Notes under the pieces: model-generated | Database searches by the model: none | The model's input: the letters and a program-made list of their open reading frames with translations, nothing else | Told to the model about the DNA's origin: nothing | Made by a program: the position numbers and the translations under genes | DNA from: Candidatus Gastranaerophilales bacterium | GTDB taxonomy: Bacteria > Cyanobacteriota > Vampirovibrionia > Gastranaerophilales > Gastranaerophilaceae | Reading direction: 5' to 3' | NCBI GenBank assembly: GCA_023662705.1 | Contig: JAMPIM010000005.1 | Location: forward strand, 3,351 to 67,350 | Length of the DNA stretch: 64,000 nucleotides | In this document: positions 50,933-59,457 of the stretch, one piece after another | Layout: the number at the start of each line of letters is the position of its first letter | Position numbering within the stretch: position 1 is the stretch's first letter

Positions 50933-51178
50933 ATGTCAAGTTTTGAGGATTATTTCTATAAGGGAATTGCAGGTAAAATACGGGAAATACGTATTAAAAA
51001 GGGGCTTACGCAAGAAAAATTATCAGAAATGCTTTCAAAAAATGAAAAATATATCGGGCATATTGAGCGCTGTGAGCGAAAAATGAGTAATACAATGATT
51101 ATAAAATTGCTCGATTTGTGGAAACTGCAACCAAACGATTTTTTTAATTTCCCAAATCCTTATATTTGGAAAAATTGA
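50933..51178 (+). CDS. XRE-family regulator, 81 aa (second of pair D)
   Basis: Cro/C1 HTH: IAGKIREIRIKKGLTQEKLS, NEKYIGHIERCERKMS, ending QPNDFFNFPNPYIWKN. Paralogue of 50610-50840 with a duplicated promoter element. No toxin gene follows; the next transcript candidates are the small RNA/peptide locus. Confidence 0.78.
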   Translation: MSSFEDYFYKGIAGKIREIRIKKGLTQEKLSEMLSKNEKYIGHIERCERKMSNTMIIKLLDLWKLQPNDFFNFPNPYIWKN

Positions 51179-51214
51179 TTCAGCTAAATATTGTTTTTTA
51201 ATATGATCAGATAC

Positions 51215-51243
51215 TTGACAAATAGTGAATTATAGTAAATAAT
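51215..51243 (+). promoter_or_regulatory. Strong promoter of candidate antisense RNA
   Basis: Consensus -35 TTGACA (51215-51220), 17-bp spacer, -10 AATAAT (51238-51243). Predicted start near 51249. Confidence 0.55.
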
Positions 51244-51248
51244 GAAAG

Positions 51249-51325
51249 CATAGGGGGAAGCCCCCGACAGATTCGCAAAAAGGTGTCGAGGACTTCACTT
51301 AGTACCCTATGAATGAGTTTTTAAT
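51249..51325 (+). ncRNA. Structured small RNA, antisense to the 23-aa ORF
   Basis: Outer stem CATAGGG (51249-51255) / CCCTATG (51305-51311), inner stems GGAAG/CTTC and CCGACA/TGTCG, then TTTTT at 51318-51322. The 3' part overlaps the stop codon and end of the minus-strand ORF, the layout expected of a type I antitoxin RNA. No Rfam family was recognised. Confidence 0.4.
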
Positions 51326-51378
51326 GCTACTACGAGCATAGTCAATGCTACGAGTAGCATTATTATTTTGTCAATCAT
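51307..51378 (-). CDS. Candidate type I toxin peptide, 23 aa
   Basis: MIDKIIMLLVALTMLVVALK plus THS: a single hydrophobic helix with charged ends, built from a tandem heptapeptide (MLLVALT MLVVALK). GGAAGGG lies 7 nt before ATG, and TATAAT at 51458-51463 (minus) with TTTACG 17 bp upstream gives a promoter and a ~73-nt leader. The 3' end of its mRNA would fold into the long CATAGGG hairpin and pair with the plus-strand RNA. Size and character resemble Ibs/Fst/TisB-type membrane toxins. Unproven; too short for statistical support. Confidence 0.4.
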   Translation of the reverse strand: MIDKIIMLLVALTMLVVALKTHS

Positions 51379-51457
51379 AGTCTTACCCTTCCTTCCTAGC
51401 CACCGATTTCTTAGTAAAACGTGTGTGGGCAAAGGCTGGTGGTACTACCCAAGCAAT

Positions 51458-51463
51458 ATTATA
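51458..51463 (-). promoter_or_regulatory. -10 box for candidate toxin mRNA
   Basis: TATAAT on the minus strand with TTTACG at 51481-51486 as -35 (17-bp spacer). Confidence 0.4.
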
Positions 51464-51563
51464 TAATAAAATTGCCGTTGCGTAAATTATATCCTACAAA
51501 TTGACAAGATAACGTAGCAATATTTGTTTATGCTATAATCAATAAAAATGGCAAGGAGCAAGT

Positions 51564-52172
51564 ATGATTAATTCGATTTTACAACTTTTGGCGACACTTT
51601 TTTTAGCTTATATAATCGGTTCTATTCCTACAGGGTATTTAATCGTTAAAACAAAAACAGGTCAGGATATTAGAACAATAGGTTCAGGCTCTACAGGTGC
51701 AACAAATGTAAAACGCGTTTTGGGCAAAAAATGGTTTTTTATTGTAATGGCGCTTGATGCTCTTAAAGGTGCATTACCTGTTATTTTAGCAAAACTTTTT
51801 GTGACTGCGGGTGTTTCATTAGGCTTAGCTCCTGTTATTGCTGCTGTTGCGGTTATTATCGGTCACAGCAAATCATGTTTTCTCGGGTTTAAGGGCGGCA
51901 AATCCGTTGCCTCAGGTGTTGGTACAATCTTAGCTCTCAATTGGATGGTCGGATTAATAATCGCTGTTGTTTGGGGAATTATTACTTATTCAACAAAATA
52001 TGTTTCAGTAGGTTCAATGATTGCTTTATTTATTTCGCCGTTCTTGATGTATTTTTTAGGCGCACCGGTTGCTTTTATAGGATATTGCGCGCTTGGAGCG
52101 GTTTATATTATTTATCTTCACAGAGAAAATATTAAAAGATTAATCGCAGGAAACGAAAACAAAGTAAGATAG
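51564..52172 (+). CDS. plsY: Glycerol-3-phosphate acyltransferase PlsY
   Basis: Membrane enzyme acylating glycerol-3-phosphate from acyl-phosphate, first step of phospholipid synthesis. Conserved GSIPTGYLI, GSGSTGATNVKRVLGKKW, IGHSKSCFLGFKGGKSVASGVG motifs; about five to six membrane helices. 202 aa. AAGGAG 5-6 nt before ATG. Confidence 0.94.
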   Translation: MINSILQLLATLFLAYIIGSIPTGYLIVKTKTGQDIRTIGSGSTGATNVKRVLGKKWFFIVMALDALKGALPVILAKLFVTAGVSLGLAPVIAAVAVIIGHSKSCFLGFKGGKSVASGVGTILALNWMVGLIIAVVWGIITYSTKYVSVGSMIALFISPFLMYFLGAPVAFIGYCALGAVYIIYLHRENIKRLIAGNENKVR

Positions 52173-52262
52173 TTTTCGTTACAAAAGTAAATATCTTTGA
52201 ATTAAATTTCTATTAATTGTAGAATAGAAAAAAGGACATATTTTAGGTTAAAAGAGAGAAAA

Positions 52263-52751
52263 ATGAATTATCACAACATTACAAAAGAAGATATGCTGAA
52301 CGGCGATGGTTTAAGAGTAGTTTTATGGGTTTCCGGCTGCACCCACCATTGCAAAAATTGTCAAAACCCGATTACTTGGGATGTTGCAGGCGGACTTCTT
52401 TTTGATGAAGAAGCTGAAAAAGAATTGTTTGATGCTCTCAAAAAACCTTATATTTCAGGAATTACTTTCTCGGGCGGTGATCCTTTGCATCCGTTTAACA
52501 GAGAAGAAGTTTTCAGATTAATCAAAAAAATCAGAACAGAGCTTCCTAATAAAACTATTTGGCTTTATACAGGTTTCTTGTGGGAAGAAATTAAGGATAT
52601 TCCTGAAATCGCAGACATTGATGTTCTTTGTGAAGGTAAGTTTGTAGAAGAGCTTTTGGATAACAAACTTCACTGGGTTGGAAGTTCTAATCAACGTGTT
52701 ATGGATATCAAAAAAACTCTTGAATCAGGCGAAGTGGTATTACACAATTAG
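52263..52751 (+). CDS. nrdG: Anaerobic ribonucleotide reductase activating protein
   Basis: Radical-SAM activase that makes the glycyl radical in NrdD. Seen: WVSGCTHHCKNCQNP (CxxxCxxC for the 4Fe-4S cluster), GITFSGGDPLHPFN, and short 162-aa length. nrdD is not adjacent here. Indicates anaerobic deoxynucleotide synthesis. Confidence 0.92.
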   Translation: MNYHNITKEDMLNGDGLRVVLWVSGCTHHCKNCQNPITWDVAGGLLFDEEAEKELFDALKKPYISGITFSGGDPLHPFNREEVFRLIKKIRTELPNKTIWLYTGFLWEEIKDIPEIADIDVLCEGKFVEELLDNKLHWVGSSNQRVMDIKKTLESGEVVLHN

Positions 52752-52818
52752 ATTGATTTGTAAAAATCCCATGCTTTTGGTATAATACTGCTACAATAAG
52801 TTTATTTGGGAGGAGTGT

Positions 52819-54498
52819 ATGAAAGATAGACAAAGTAATGTTCTTTCGTTGTTGGAAGACAAAACAAATGATTATGCGCGTAAAATCGCATTAGGGATTA
52901 AAACAGGTTTTGGCTGGAATGAACTTACTTTTGACGGTTTAGGTCTTTTATCAAGAAGATTGGCGTCTTATCTTATCAATGACTTAGGGATTCAAAAAGG
53001 CGAAAAGCTTGCGATTCTTTCCGAATCTAAACCTGAATTCGGGGTTTGTGTTTTTGCATCAGTTCTTGCAGGTACTATTACCGTTCCTCTTGATATTAAA
53101 CTAACAAAATATGAATTAACTTCTATTCTTTCAGATTGTCTTCCTTCTGTAATGTTGGTTTCTCAAAACTATATTGAAAAAGCTAAAGAATTACAGCAAG
53201 CAGTTCCTTCTATTAAACATATTATTGTTATGGATGAACGTCCTGTATCAGATGACGGTTTGCAGAGTATTTATACACTTCCTATGAACTATACCTGCAA
53301 ATGGAGACATCGTGCAAGAAAATCAAGAATGTTTATTATTTATACATCAGGTACAACAGGTGCTCCAAAAGGTGTTGAGACAACATTCGGAAATATCTTA
53401 GCTCAGCTTAAAGATTTAAAAATAATGTTTGAACCTGTTTTCCCTAAAAAAGGTAATGTAAGAATTTTATCAATCTTGCCTATGAACCACCTTTTTGAGA
53501 TGACAGTTGGTTTTGCTACGTTCTTGAACTTTGGTTATTCGGTTTATTATACCCAGAGTTTGAAACCGAAAGATTGTTTGAATATGATTAAGGATAAAAA
53601 GATTCAGTTTATGATTCTTGTTCCTGCGTTTTTAAGATTATTAAAAACAACTTTGGAAGCTGAAATTAAAAAAGCTCCGAAGTTCTATCAGCAAACATTC
53701 CCTATCAGATATCATATTGCTAAGTTTTTGCCGTACAGATGGATTAAAAAACTTATGTTTAAACGCTTGCACGACTGTTTTGGCGGAAGTTTTAAAGCTT
53801 GTTTATCAGGCGGTGCGCCTTATGACTTTGAGGTTGCAAAATTCTTTAGAAGAATCGGTATTGAGGTATATGAAGGTTATGGTTTAACCGAAACCAGTCC
53901 TGTTGCAACACTTAACGTAGAAAAAAATCGTGATTTGCGCTCTGTTGGGAAACTTTTACCAAGCTTTGAAGGTAAAATTGACCCTAATACAGGAGAACTT
54001 TTGCTTAAAGGGCCTTCAATTATGAAAGGATATCACCATCAGCCTGAGTTAACGGCAGAGGTTATTGATGAAGAAGGTTTCTTCCATACAGGTGATATTG
54101 CAAAAATTGATGACCAGCGCCGAGTTTATATCACAGGCAGAATTAAAAATATGATTGTTCTTTCAGGCGGTAAAAAAGTTTTTCCTGAAGAAGTTGAAGC
54201 AGTAATGGAAAAGAGCGATAAGTTTGCAGAATACTGTGTGTTTGGTGTATCACGCGAAGGCGGAGCAAAAGACGGTACGGAAGATATTGCGATTGTTGTT
54301 GTTCCAAAAGACGAGTTAAAAGAACAGTATTCTAAAGAAGAACTTGAAAAAGTTATGAAAGAAGAAGTTAAACGACTTTCAAAACAACTTGCTCCGTATA
54401 AACGTCCGATTAATGTGACTGTGTTATATCAAGCTCTTCCAAGAACTACTACAAGAAAAGTTCAACGTAGAAAAGTAAAAGAGTTAATTCAGGCATAA
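52819..54498 (+). CDS. AMP-forming acyl-CoA synthetase/ligase
   Basis: ANL-family adenylating enzyme, probably for long-chain fatty acids. Seen: IIYTSGTTGAPKGVE near residue 171, MNHLFEM, YGLTETSPVAT, FHTGDIAKIDDQRRVYITGR, and C-terminal PRTTTRKVQRRKV. 559 aa. GGGAGG upstream of ATG. Close to plsY and nrdG; substrate and CoA use inferred from family. Confidence 0.85.
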   Translation: MKDRQSNVLSLLEDKTNDYARKIALGIKTGFGWNELTFDGLGLLSRRLASYLINDLGIQKGEKLAILSESKPEFGVCVFASVLAGTITVPLDIKLTKYELTSILSDCLPSVMLVSQNYIEKAKELQQAVPSIKHIIVMDERPVSDDGLQSIYTLPMNYTCKWRHRARKSRMFIIYTSGTTGAPKGVETTFGNILAQLKDLKIMFEPVFPKKGNVRILSILPMNHLFEMTVGFATFLNFGYSVYYTQSLKPKDCLNMIKDKKIQFMILVPAFLRLLKTTLEAEIKKAPKFYQQTFPIRYHIAKFLPYRWIKKLMFKRLHDCFGGSFKACLSGGAPYDFEVAKFFRRIGIEVYEGYGLTETSPVATLNVEKNRDLRSVGKLLPSFEGKIDPNTGELLLKGPSIMKGYHHQPELTAEVIDEEGFFHTGDIAKIDDQRRVYITGRIKNMIVLSGGKKVFPEEVEAVMEKSDKFAEYCVFGVSREGGAKDGTEDIAIVVVPKDELKEQYSKEELEKVMKEEVKRLSKQLAPYKRPINVTVLYQALPRTTTRKVQRRKVKELIQA

Positions 54499-54502
54499 AT
54501 TT

Positions 54503-55087
54503 ATGTATGAAGAATTAGACCAAATCAGAGAAAAAGTCTTAACTTGCGAAAAATGTGCGCTGTGCAAGACTCGTACTAATATTGTTTTTTCTGACGGAAC
54601 TCCGAATCCTAAACTTATGTTGATTGGTGAAGCCCCAGGGTTTTATGAAGATCAGCAAGGCAAACCTTTTGTTGGAAAAGCGGGACAATTGCTTGACAGG
54701 ATTTTTGCATCTGTCGGGTTTTCGAGAAAAGATATTTATATCTGTAATACTCTCAAGTGTCGTCCGCCTGATAACAGAAATCCGCTTCCTGATGAGAAAG
54801 AAGCTTGCTGGGAGTATTTGAAATCTCAGATTGATATTATCAAACCTCAAATTATTTTGCTTTGCGGTAATGTTGCTGTGCAATCGATTTTACCTAATAT
54901 TGGCGGTATTACAAAAATTCGCGGCAAATGGTATCAAGGCGGAGATATTGTTCATGGTGCAAAATTAATGCCGATTTTCCACCCATCTTATCTTTTGAGA
55001 AACGATTCACGCGAAAAGGGAAGCCCAAAGTGGCTCATGTGGCAGGATATTCAGGAGATTAAACGGGAATACGATAAGCTGGGTTAA
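54503..55087 (+). CDS. Uracil-DNA glycosylase, family 4 (Fe-S)
   Basis: Removes uracil from DNA. Seen: CEKCALCKTR and CRPPDNRNPLPDEKEAC giving the four Cys of the 4Fe-4S cluster, GEAPGFYEDQQGKPFVGKAG catalytic/uracil-binding motif, and HPSYLLRN. 194 aa. Starts 4 bp after the ligase stop; likely same transcript. Confidence 0.92.
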   Translation: MYEELDQIREKVLTCEKCALCKTRTNIVFSDGTPNPKLMLIGEAPGFYEDQQGKPFVGKAGQLLDRIFASVGFSRKDIYICNTLKCRPPDNRNPLPDEKEACWEYLKSQIDIIKPQIILLCGNVAVQSILPNIGGITKIRGKWYQGGDIVHGAKLMPIFHPSYLLRNDSREKGSPKWLMWQDIQEIKREYDKLG

Positions 55088-55091
55088 TGAC

Positions 55092-56816
55092 TTATACTTT
55101 TACCTCTTCTTCAAAAATATCCACAAAATCGAATTTGTTTGTATCAAAAATACCTTTATCCGTAATCTTCAATTCAGGGATTACAGGAAGTGACAAGAAT
55201 CCCATTGTCATGAAAGGGTCTTCTAAAGTACATCCGATTGAATGTGCTGCTGAGTTCAATTCATCACATTTGCTTAGAACATAGTCGAATTCTTTATCTG
55301 ACATTAAACCTGCAATCGGGAGCGGAAGTTTTGATATGACTTCGTCGTCTTTTACAACTACTTTTCCGCCTTGTGATTTAACAAGTTCTACTGCTGCAAC
55401 GTACATGTCATAATCATTTGTGCCTACGATAATCATATTGTGTGAATCGTGTGCAACAGTTGAAGCGATTGCACCTGATTTTAGGTTAAATCCTTTGACG
55501 AACCCTTTTCCTATGTTGCCTGTTGCTCTGTGTCGTTCGATTACACAAATTTTCAAAGTGTCTGTATCTATATTGCTTATTGCGTTTCCGTTCTCAATCT
55601 TAATTTTAGAAGTAACAGATTTTGTTACAAGCTGATGAGGAATAACTTCAATTGTTTTAACAATATCAGAATTTGTTTCGATTCTAAAATCGTCTTCTTC
55701 AATCCATTTTACGTTTACAGAACCGCGGACAGACGGGGTTTCACTATCATCAATATGTGCGGTTAGTTTGCCGTTTTCTACAATTACTTCACCGTTTTTG
55801 AGTACGAAATCAGGTTTGAATGATTTCAAATCAGGCAGAATCAACAAATCTGCTTTATACCCCGGAGCGACTGCGCCAAGGTCTTTAAGTCCGAAGTATT
55901 CTGCGGTGTTCAAACTTGCACATTGAATCGCTTTAACTGGATTTACGCCTGCTTCAACCGCGCGTCGAACCATTCCGTTGATGTGTTCGCCCAAATCGGA
56001 TGGATGTCTGTCGTCTGTTACGAATAAGCATTTTCTTGTGTTACAGTTTTGTAAAACAGGAATAAGTGCATTCAAATCTTTTGCGGCAGTACCTTCTCTA
56101 ATCATCAAATACATTCCGAGGCGGAGTTTTTCGATTGCTTCTTGAGGGTTTGTGCATTCGTGGTCAGATTTTACACCGCTTGAAATGTATGCGCATAAAT
56201 CTTTGCTTGAAAGAAACGGTGCATGTCCGTCAATTCTTTTATCTCTTGATTTTGCAAGTTCAAGTTTTGCCATTACGTTTTTATCTAAATTCAAAACCCC
56301 CGGGAAATTCATCATCTCGGCGATTCCGAGAACCCAAGGTTTATCAATTACAAGAGATAAATCATAGCTGTTCAAATCAAAACCTGATGTCTCAAAAGGT
56401 GTTGCAGGAACGCAAGACGGAAGCATTGTAAAAACATCCATAGGCAGGTTCTTAACAGCTTCGTGCATAAAGCTGATTCCGTGAAGTCCAAATACGTTTG
56501 AGATTTCGTGCGGGTCAATGATTACAGTTGTTGTACCTGCGGGAAGAACTGCTTTTGCAAATTCTGACGGAAGCATCATTGAGCTTTCTAAATGCACGTG
56601 ACCATCAATGAAAGAAGGTGTTACATAAGCTCCGTTAACATCAATCTCTTTTTCGCCCGAATAATTATCGCTGATTCCCGCTATAATCCCGTCTGCAATT
56701 GCAATATCGCATTTATGAATTTCTTCTGATAAAACATTTACGACATTAGCGTTTTTTATAACTAAATCAGCTTTTTCCAAGCCTCTTGCAACATTGATGA
56801 TTCTCTGCTGTGACAT
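55092..56816 (-). CDS. ade: Adenine deaminase
   Basis: Converts adenine to hypoxanthine plus ammonia; amidohydrolase fold with two metals. Seen: SFIDGHVHLESSMMLP, IIDPHEISNVFG, DGHAPFLSS, SDHECTNPQEA, FVTDDRHPSDL and the C-terminal AVELVKSQGGKVVV. 574 aa matches Ade of Bacillus type. Convergent with the UDG gene. One base separates it from the upstream gene 56818. Confidence 0.93.
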   Translation of the reverse strand: MSQQRIINVARGLEKADLVIKNANVVNVLSEEIHKCDIAIADGIIAGISDNYSGEKEIDVNGAYVTPSFIDGHVHLESSMMLPSEFAKAVLPAGTTTVIIDPHEISNVFGLHGISFMHEAVKNLPMDVFTMLPSCVPATPFETSGFDLNSYDLSLVIDKPWVLGIAEMMNFPGVLNLDKNVMAKLELAKSRDKRIDGHAPFLSSKDLCAYISSGVKSDHECTNPQEAIEKLRLGMYLMIREGTAAKDLNALIPVLQNCNTRKCLFVTDDRHPSDLGEHINGMVRRAVEAGVNPVKAIQCASLNTAEYFGLKDLGAVAPGYKADLLILPDLKSFKPDFVLKNGEVIVENGKLTAHIDDSETPSVRGSVNVKWIEEDDFRIETNSDIVKTIEVIPHQLVTKSVTSKIKIENGNAISNIDTDTLKICVIERHRATGNIGKGFVKGFNLKSGAIASTVAHDSHNMIIVGTNDYDMYVAAVELVKSQGGKVVVKDDEVISKLPLPIAGLMSDKEFDYVLSKCDELNSAAHSIGCTLEDPFMTMGFLSLPVIPELKITDKGIFDTNKFDFVDIFEEEVKV

Positions 56817-56817
56817 T

Positions 56818-57381
56818 TTAAACCTCTAAGTATTGAATAAGTTCTTCCAATTTGCCTGTTTCTAAAACCTTATCGATAGTTTTTTTGTAATCTTTTGGTT
56901 CTATACCTTTTGGTAACAGTATATCTGTATTTGTTTTTGACTCTGTAAATCCCTTATTAATAGTCAAAAACTCTTCATAAAGTTTAATCAGATTAATTAA
57001 TTTTTCATCAAAAGCGAAGGTTTCGCCAAGATAATATTTCATATCTTTTTTAAACTGTTCTGCAAACCATAGCATGAATTGGGTTTCAGAAATATTTTCT
57101 TCTGCGTTATAAGTCTGTCCTAAGCAATGGTTACCCAAAATTTCTTGCTCAGGCTGGGTTTTGATATAAGCAGCCCACATAAGACAACCTGCATAAAACC
57201 CCATGTTGTTATCAAAACCTAATAAAATCTTTTTATAATATTGTCTGAATTTTACTTTTTTTTGAGATAAATTTTTGAATCGGCTGATGTCTGTATATAA
57301 GTATTCAACCATACCCCTGAAAGCTAATATATATGGAGCAAATCCGGGGTCGAACTGTAGTCCTTCTTTAACCTGCGTCAT
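56818..57381 (-). CDS. Hypothetical protein, 187 aa
   Basis: No family recognised. Helical, aromatic-rich soluble protein (FAPYILAFRGMVEYLYTDIS, QFMLWFAEQFKKDMKYYLGE). ATG at 57381 follows AAAGGA by 7-8 nt; an upstream TTG is not needed. Ends one base before ade, so it is co-transcribed with it. Confidence 0.65.
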   Translation of the reverse strand: MTQVKEGLQFDPGFAPYILAFRGMVEYLYTDISRFKNLSQKKVKFRQYYKKILLGFDNNMGFYAGCLMWAAYIKTQPEQEILGNHCLGQTYNAEENISETQFMLWFAEQFKKDMKYYLGETFAFDEKLINLIKLYEEFLTINKGFTESKTNTDILLPKGIEPKDYKKTIDKVLETGKLEELIQYLEV

Positions 57382-57463
57382 AAAATATCCTTTCTTTTCA
57401 TAATATTGTAACAAAAAGTTTATAAACTATCAATTTTTCTTATTGATGGGACTTTAAAATATT

Positions 57464-58909
57464 ATGGTTAGTGGAATTTCTAATACAAATTCGATAAATA
57501 AACTCAATAATCATGTACCTACAGCTCGTGTGCAGACTAATCCTGCTTTGCAAACCGATACAGTTAATATTGAGCAAAAGAAGAAAAAGAAGCTTTCTAA
57601 AGGTGCAAAATGGGCGCTTGGTGTTGTCGGAACATTCGGAACACTTGCTGCAGCTGGCTTAGCTTTTGTTGCGCATAAAAGAAATCAGATTGCTAAACTT
57701 TATAAAGAAAAACTTGTTTTGAGCAACCTTGGTGAGAATCTCCAATTTCAAGAAGCTGCAACTGTTGAAGAAGGTATAAAATTTGCTAAAGAAGTGCTTA
57801 AAATAAAAGAAGTTGACTCAAATATAAGTCTTGATGCGATTAACGAAGCAAACAGAGGGCTTGTAAAAGTAAGCAATGCCAATAAAGGGCAGTTATTTAT
57901 GCCAACAGCATTAAGATATGTAAATGAGCCTTCTGCGAACTGGTATGCTCATGTTAACCGAAGTATACAGTCAGATAAATTTGGAGAACTAACTCTTAAT
58001 AGTTCTTTCTTTGAACATGCAAGACTGGATGAAGGTCTAAGGAAAGATTTGTTTTTTGAAGATGGTACAAAATTTTTCAAAAAATTATCAGGTGGAAATT
58101 ATACTATACCTTTATATGATGAAGTTGCTCAAGCTCCAAAAAAAGATGTAATGGATTTAATCCAAAAATATTACACTTCTTCTGATTCATTAACTATTCC
58201 TGAAAAAAGAACTCTCTATTATTCTATATTGCAAGGGATGCATACAGACGGAAGTGTTTATAAACGTTCGCCAATTAGTTTCTTGAAAAAACTTGAAGCA
58301 AAACCCAAATACAAAACATTTTTAGAGAATAATAATATTAAGCCGAATTATGAAGAGCTATCTAAAAAGACTACAGAAGAGCAGGCTGCTTATGTGGAAG
58401 ATATTTTGAAAAAAATGAATGATAACAAGATGCCTTATCTGAATCATATCGAAATAATTCCGTCAGAATCAACAATTTATCACGAGATGGGACATTTGCA
58501 AGACTACGCAAAAAATCTTAAAGAACTGGATTTAGCTAAGTGGAAATATTCTAATATGACAAGGATTCTTAAAGACTCTTGGGATGAAGCACAAAAGGGT
58601 AAAAAATCTTCCGATAAACTTAATACATTAGATGAGATTGGAAATCACTGGGGTTCAATACATTCGGATAAAGAGCTTAAGAAATTTTTTAATGAACATC
58701 CTGATGATTTCAAAAAATGCTATCCTGATTTACATGAGTTTTTGACTACGCAGGAAATTCAGCAGACAGCAGGCGAAATCTCAGCTTATGCCCAATCAGG
58801 TATTGGAGAATTTATTGCAGAAGTCTATAAAGAAATGGTTCAAGGCAAACCCATCTCCAATGAGGTCAAAAAACTTTACGAAAAATACAACGGCCCCAAG
58901 TTGCCATAA
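57464..58909 (+). CDS. Zincin-type metallopeptidase, effector-like, 481 aa
   Basis: N-terminus Asn/Ser rich, a KKKKKLSKGAKW patch and a hydrophobic helix near residues 52-70 (LGVVGTFGTLAAAGLAFVAH), then a large helical region and a C-terminal zincin: STIYHEMGHLQDY with HExxH at 340-344 and GEISAYAQSGIGEFIAEVYK with Glu ligands about 105 residues later, ending KKLYEKYNGPKLP. This spacing and the YA..xxEF-AE motif resemble lethal-factor-like and polymorphic-toxin zincins. No signal peptide. Weak start context (TAAAAT 3 nt before ATG). Substrate unknown. Confidence 0.72.
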   Translation: MVSGISNTNSINKLNNHVPTARVQTNPALQTDTVNIEQKKKKKLSKGAKWALGVVGTFGTLAAAGLAFVAHKRNQIAKLYKEKLVLSNLGENLQFQEAATVEEGIKFAKEVLKIKEVDSNISLDAINEANRGLVKVSNANKGQLFMPTALRYVNEPSANWYAHVNRSIQSDKFGELTLNSSFFEHARLDEGLRKDLFFEDGTKFFKKLSGGNYTIPLYDEVAQAPKKDVMDLIQKYYTSSDSLTIPEKRTLYYSILQGMHTDGSVYKRSPISFLKKLEAKPKYKTFLENNNIKPNYEELSKKTTEEQAAYVEDILKKMNDNKMPYLNHIEIIPSESTIYHEMGHLQDYAKNLKELDLAKWKYSNMTRILKDSWDEAQKGKKSSDKLNTLDEIGNHWGSIHSDKELKKFFNEHPDDFKKCYPDLHEFLTTQEIQQTAGEISAYAQSGIGEFIAEVYKEMVQGKPISNEVKKLYEKYNGPKLP

Positions 58910-59028
58910 TATCCAACCCACGCGAACCCACTGGTAATTTGTTCAAAAGGAGCACGGACGAGCTAATAAAAAAGCTGGTAGTTTTGATGAAATGTGCTCC
59001 GCCCCTTGTTAGAAAAAGCGTAGCACTA
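58910..59028 (-). repeat. Interspersed repeat, copy 2
   Basis: Minus-strand copy of the 48390 repeat, beginning TAGTGCTACGC at the TAG stop of the minus gene 59026-59442 and filling the whole gap to the zincin gene. Stem GGAGCAC (58949-58955) / GTGCTCC (58994-59000): the T-A pair of copy 1 is replaced by A-T. Confidence 0.7.
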
Positions 59029-59442
59029 TCTAAATTCGTTTGGTTGAAAACGTCCGATGTTTTGCAGGTAATGATTGATAGGCATCATAGTTCCTTGCAT
59101 ATTATTCATTTCCTGAATAGCTGAGTTTTGCTGTTGAGCTTCTACTCTTGCATTGTAATCGGTATTTTCTTTGAACTGTTTAACTTTTAAGTTTTCATAG
59201 CAGGTAAAACGTTCATCATTATTAGCAAATTGGGAGCATTCTTCCAAACCTGTTTCAAAATCAATTCTGCGTTGATACCAGTAAGCAGCGGTAACATTGA
59301 GTTTACCGATTCCTTTCGGTTCTTTTACATCAACAAATGCTGTAGGTGCAAAATCTTTCCATTCAGGAACTTTTGCGCCAAAATCGTCAGCGAATGCTGC
59401 TATCGGTAAAACAAACAGTAATGCTGTTAATATTTTTTTCAT
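59026..59442 (-). CDS. Exported hypothetical protein, 138 aa
   Basis: Signal peptide MKKILTALLFVLPIAAFA, mature part DDFGAKVPEWKDFAPTAF with Gln/Asn-rich C-terminal half and one Cys pair (CSQFANNDERFTC) that could form a disulfide. No family recognised. AAGGAG about 8 nt before ATG. Upstream is accC on the same strand, 15 bp away. Confidence 0.72.
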   Translation of the reverse strand: MKKILTALLFVLPIAAFADDFGAKVPEWKDFAPTAFVDVKEPKGIGKLNVTAAYWYQRRIDFETGLEECSQFANNDERFTCYENLKVKQFKENTDYNARVEAQQQNSAIQEMNNMQGTMMPINHYLQNIGRFQPNEFR

Positions 59443-59457
59443 AGGGAGTTCTCCTTC

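Larger units (their letters stand above)
51179..51563. other. Intergenic region holding candidate type I TA locus
   Basis: 385 bp without a conventional gene. Contains a plus-strand promoter and structured RNA, an overlapping minus-strand 23-codon ORF with ribosome site and promoter, and the plsY promoter region (TGCTATAAT near 51531-51539). Confidence 0.6.
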
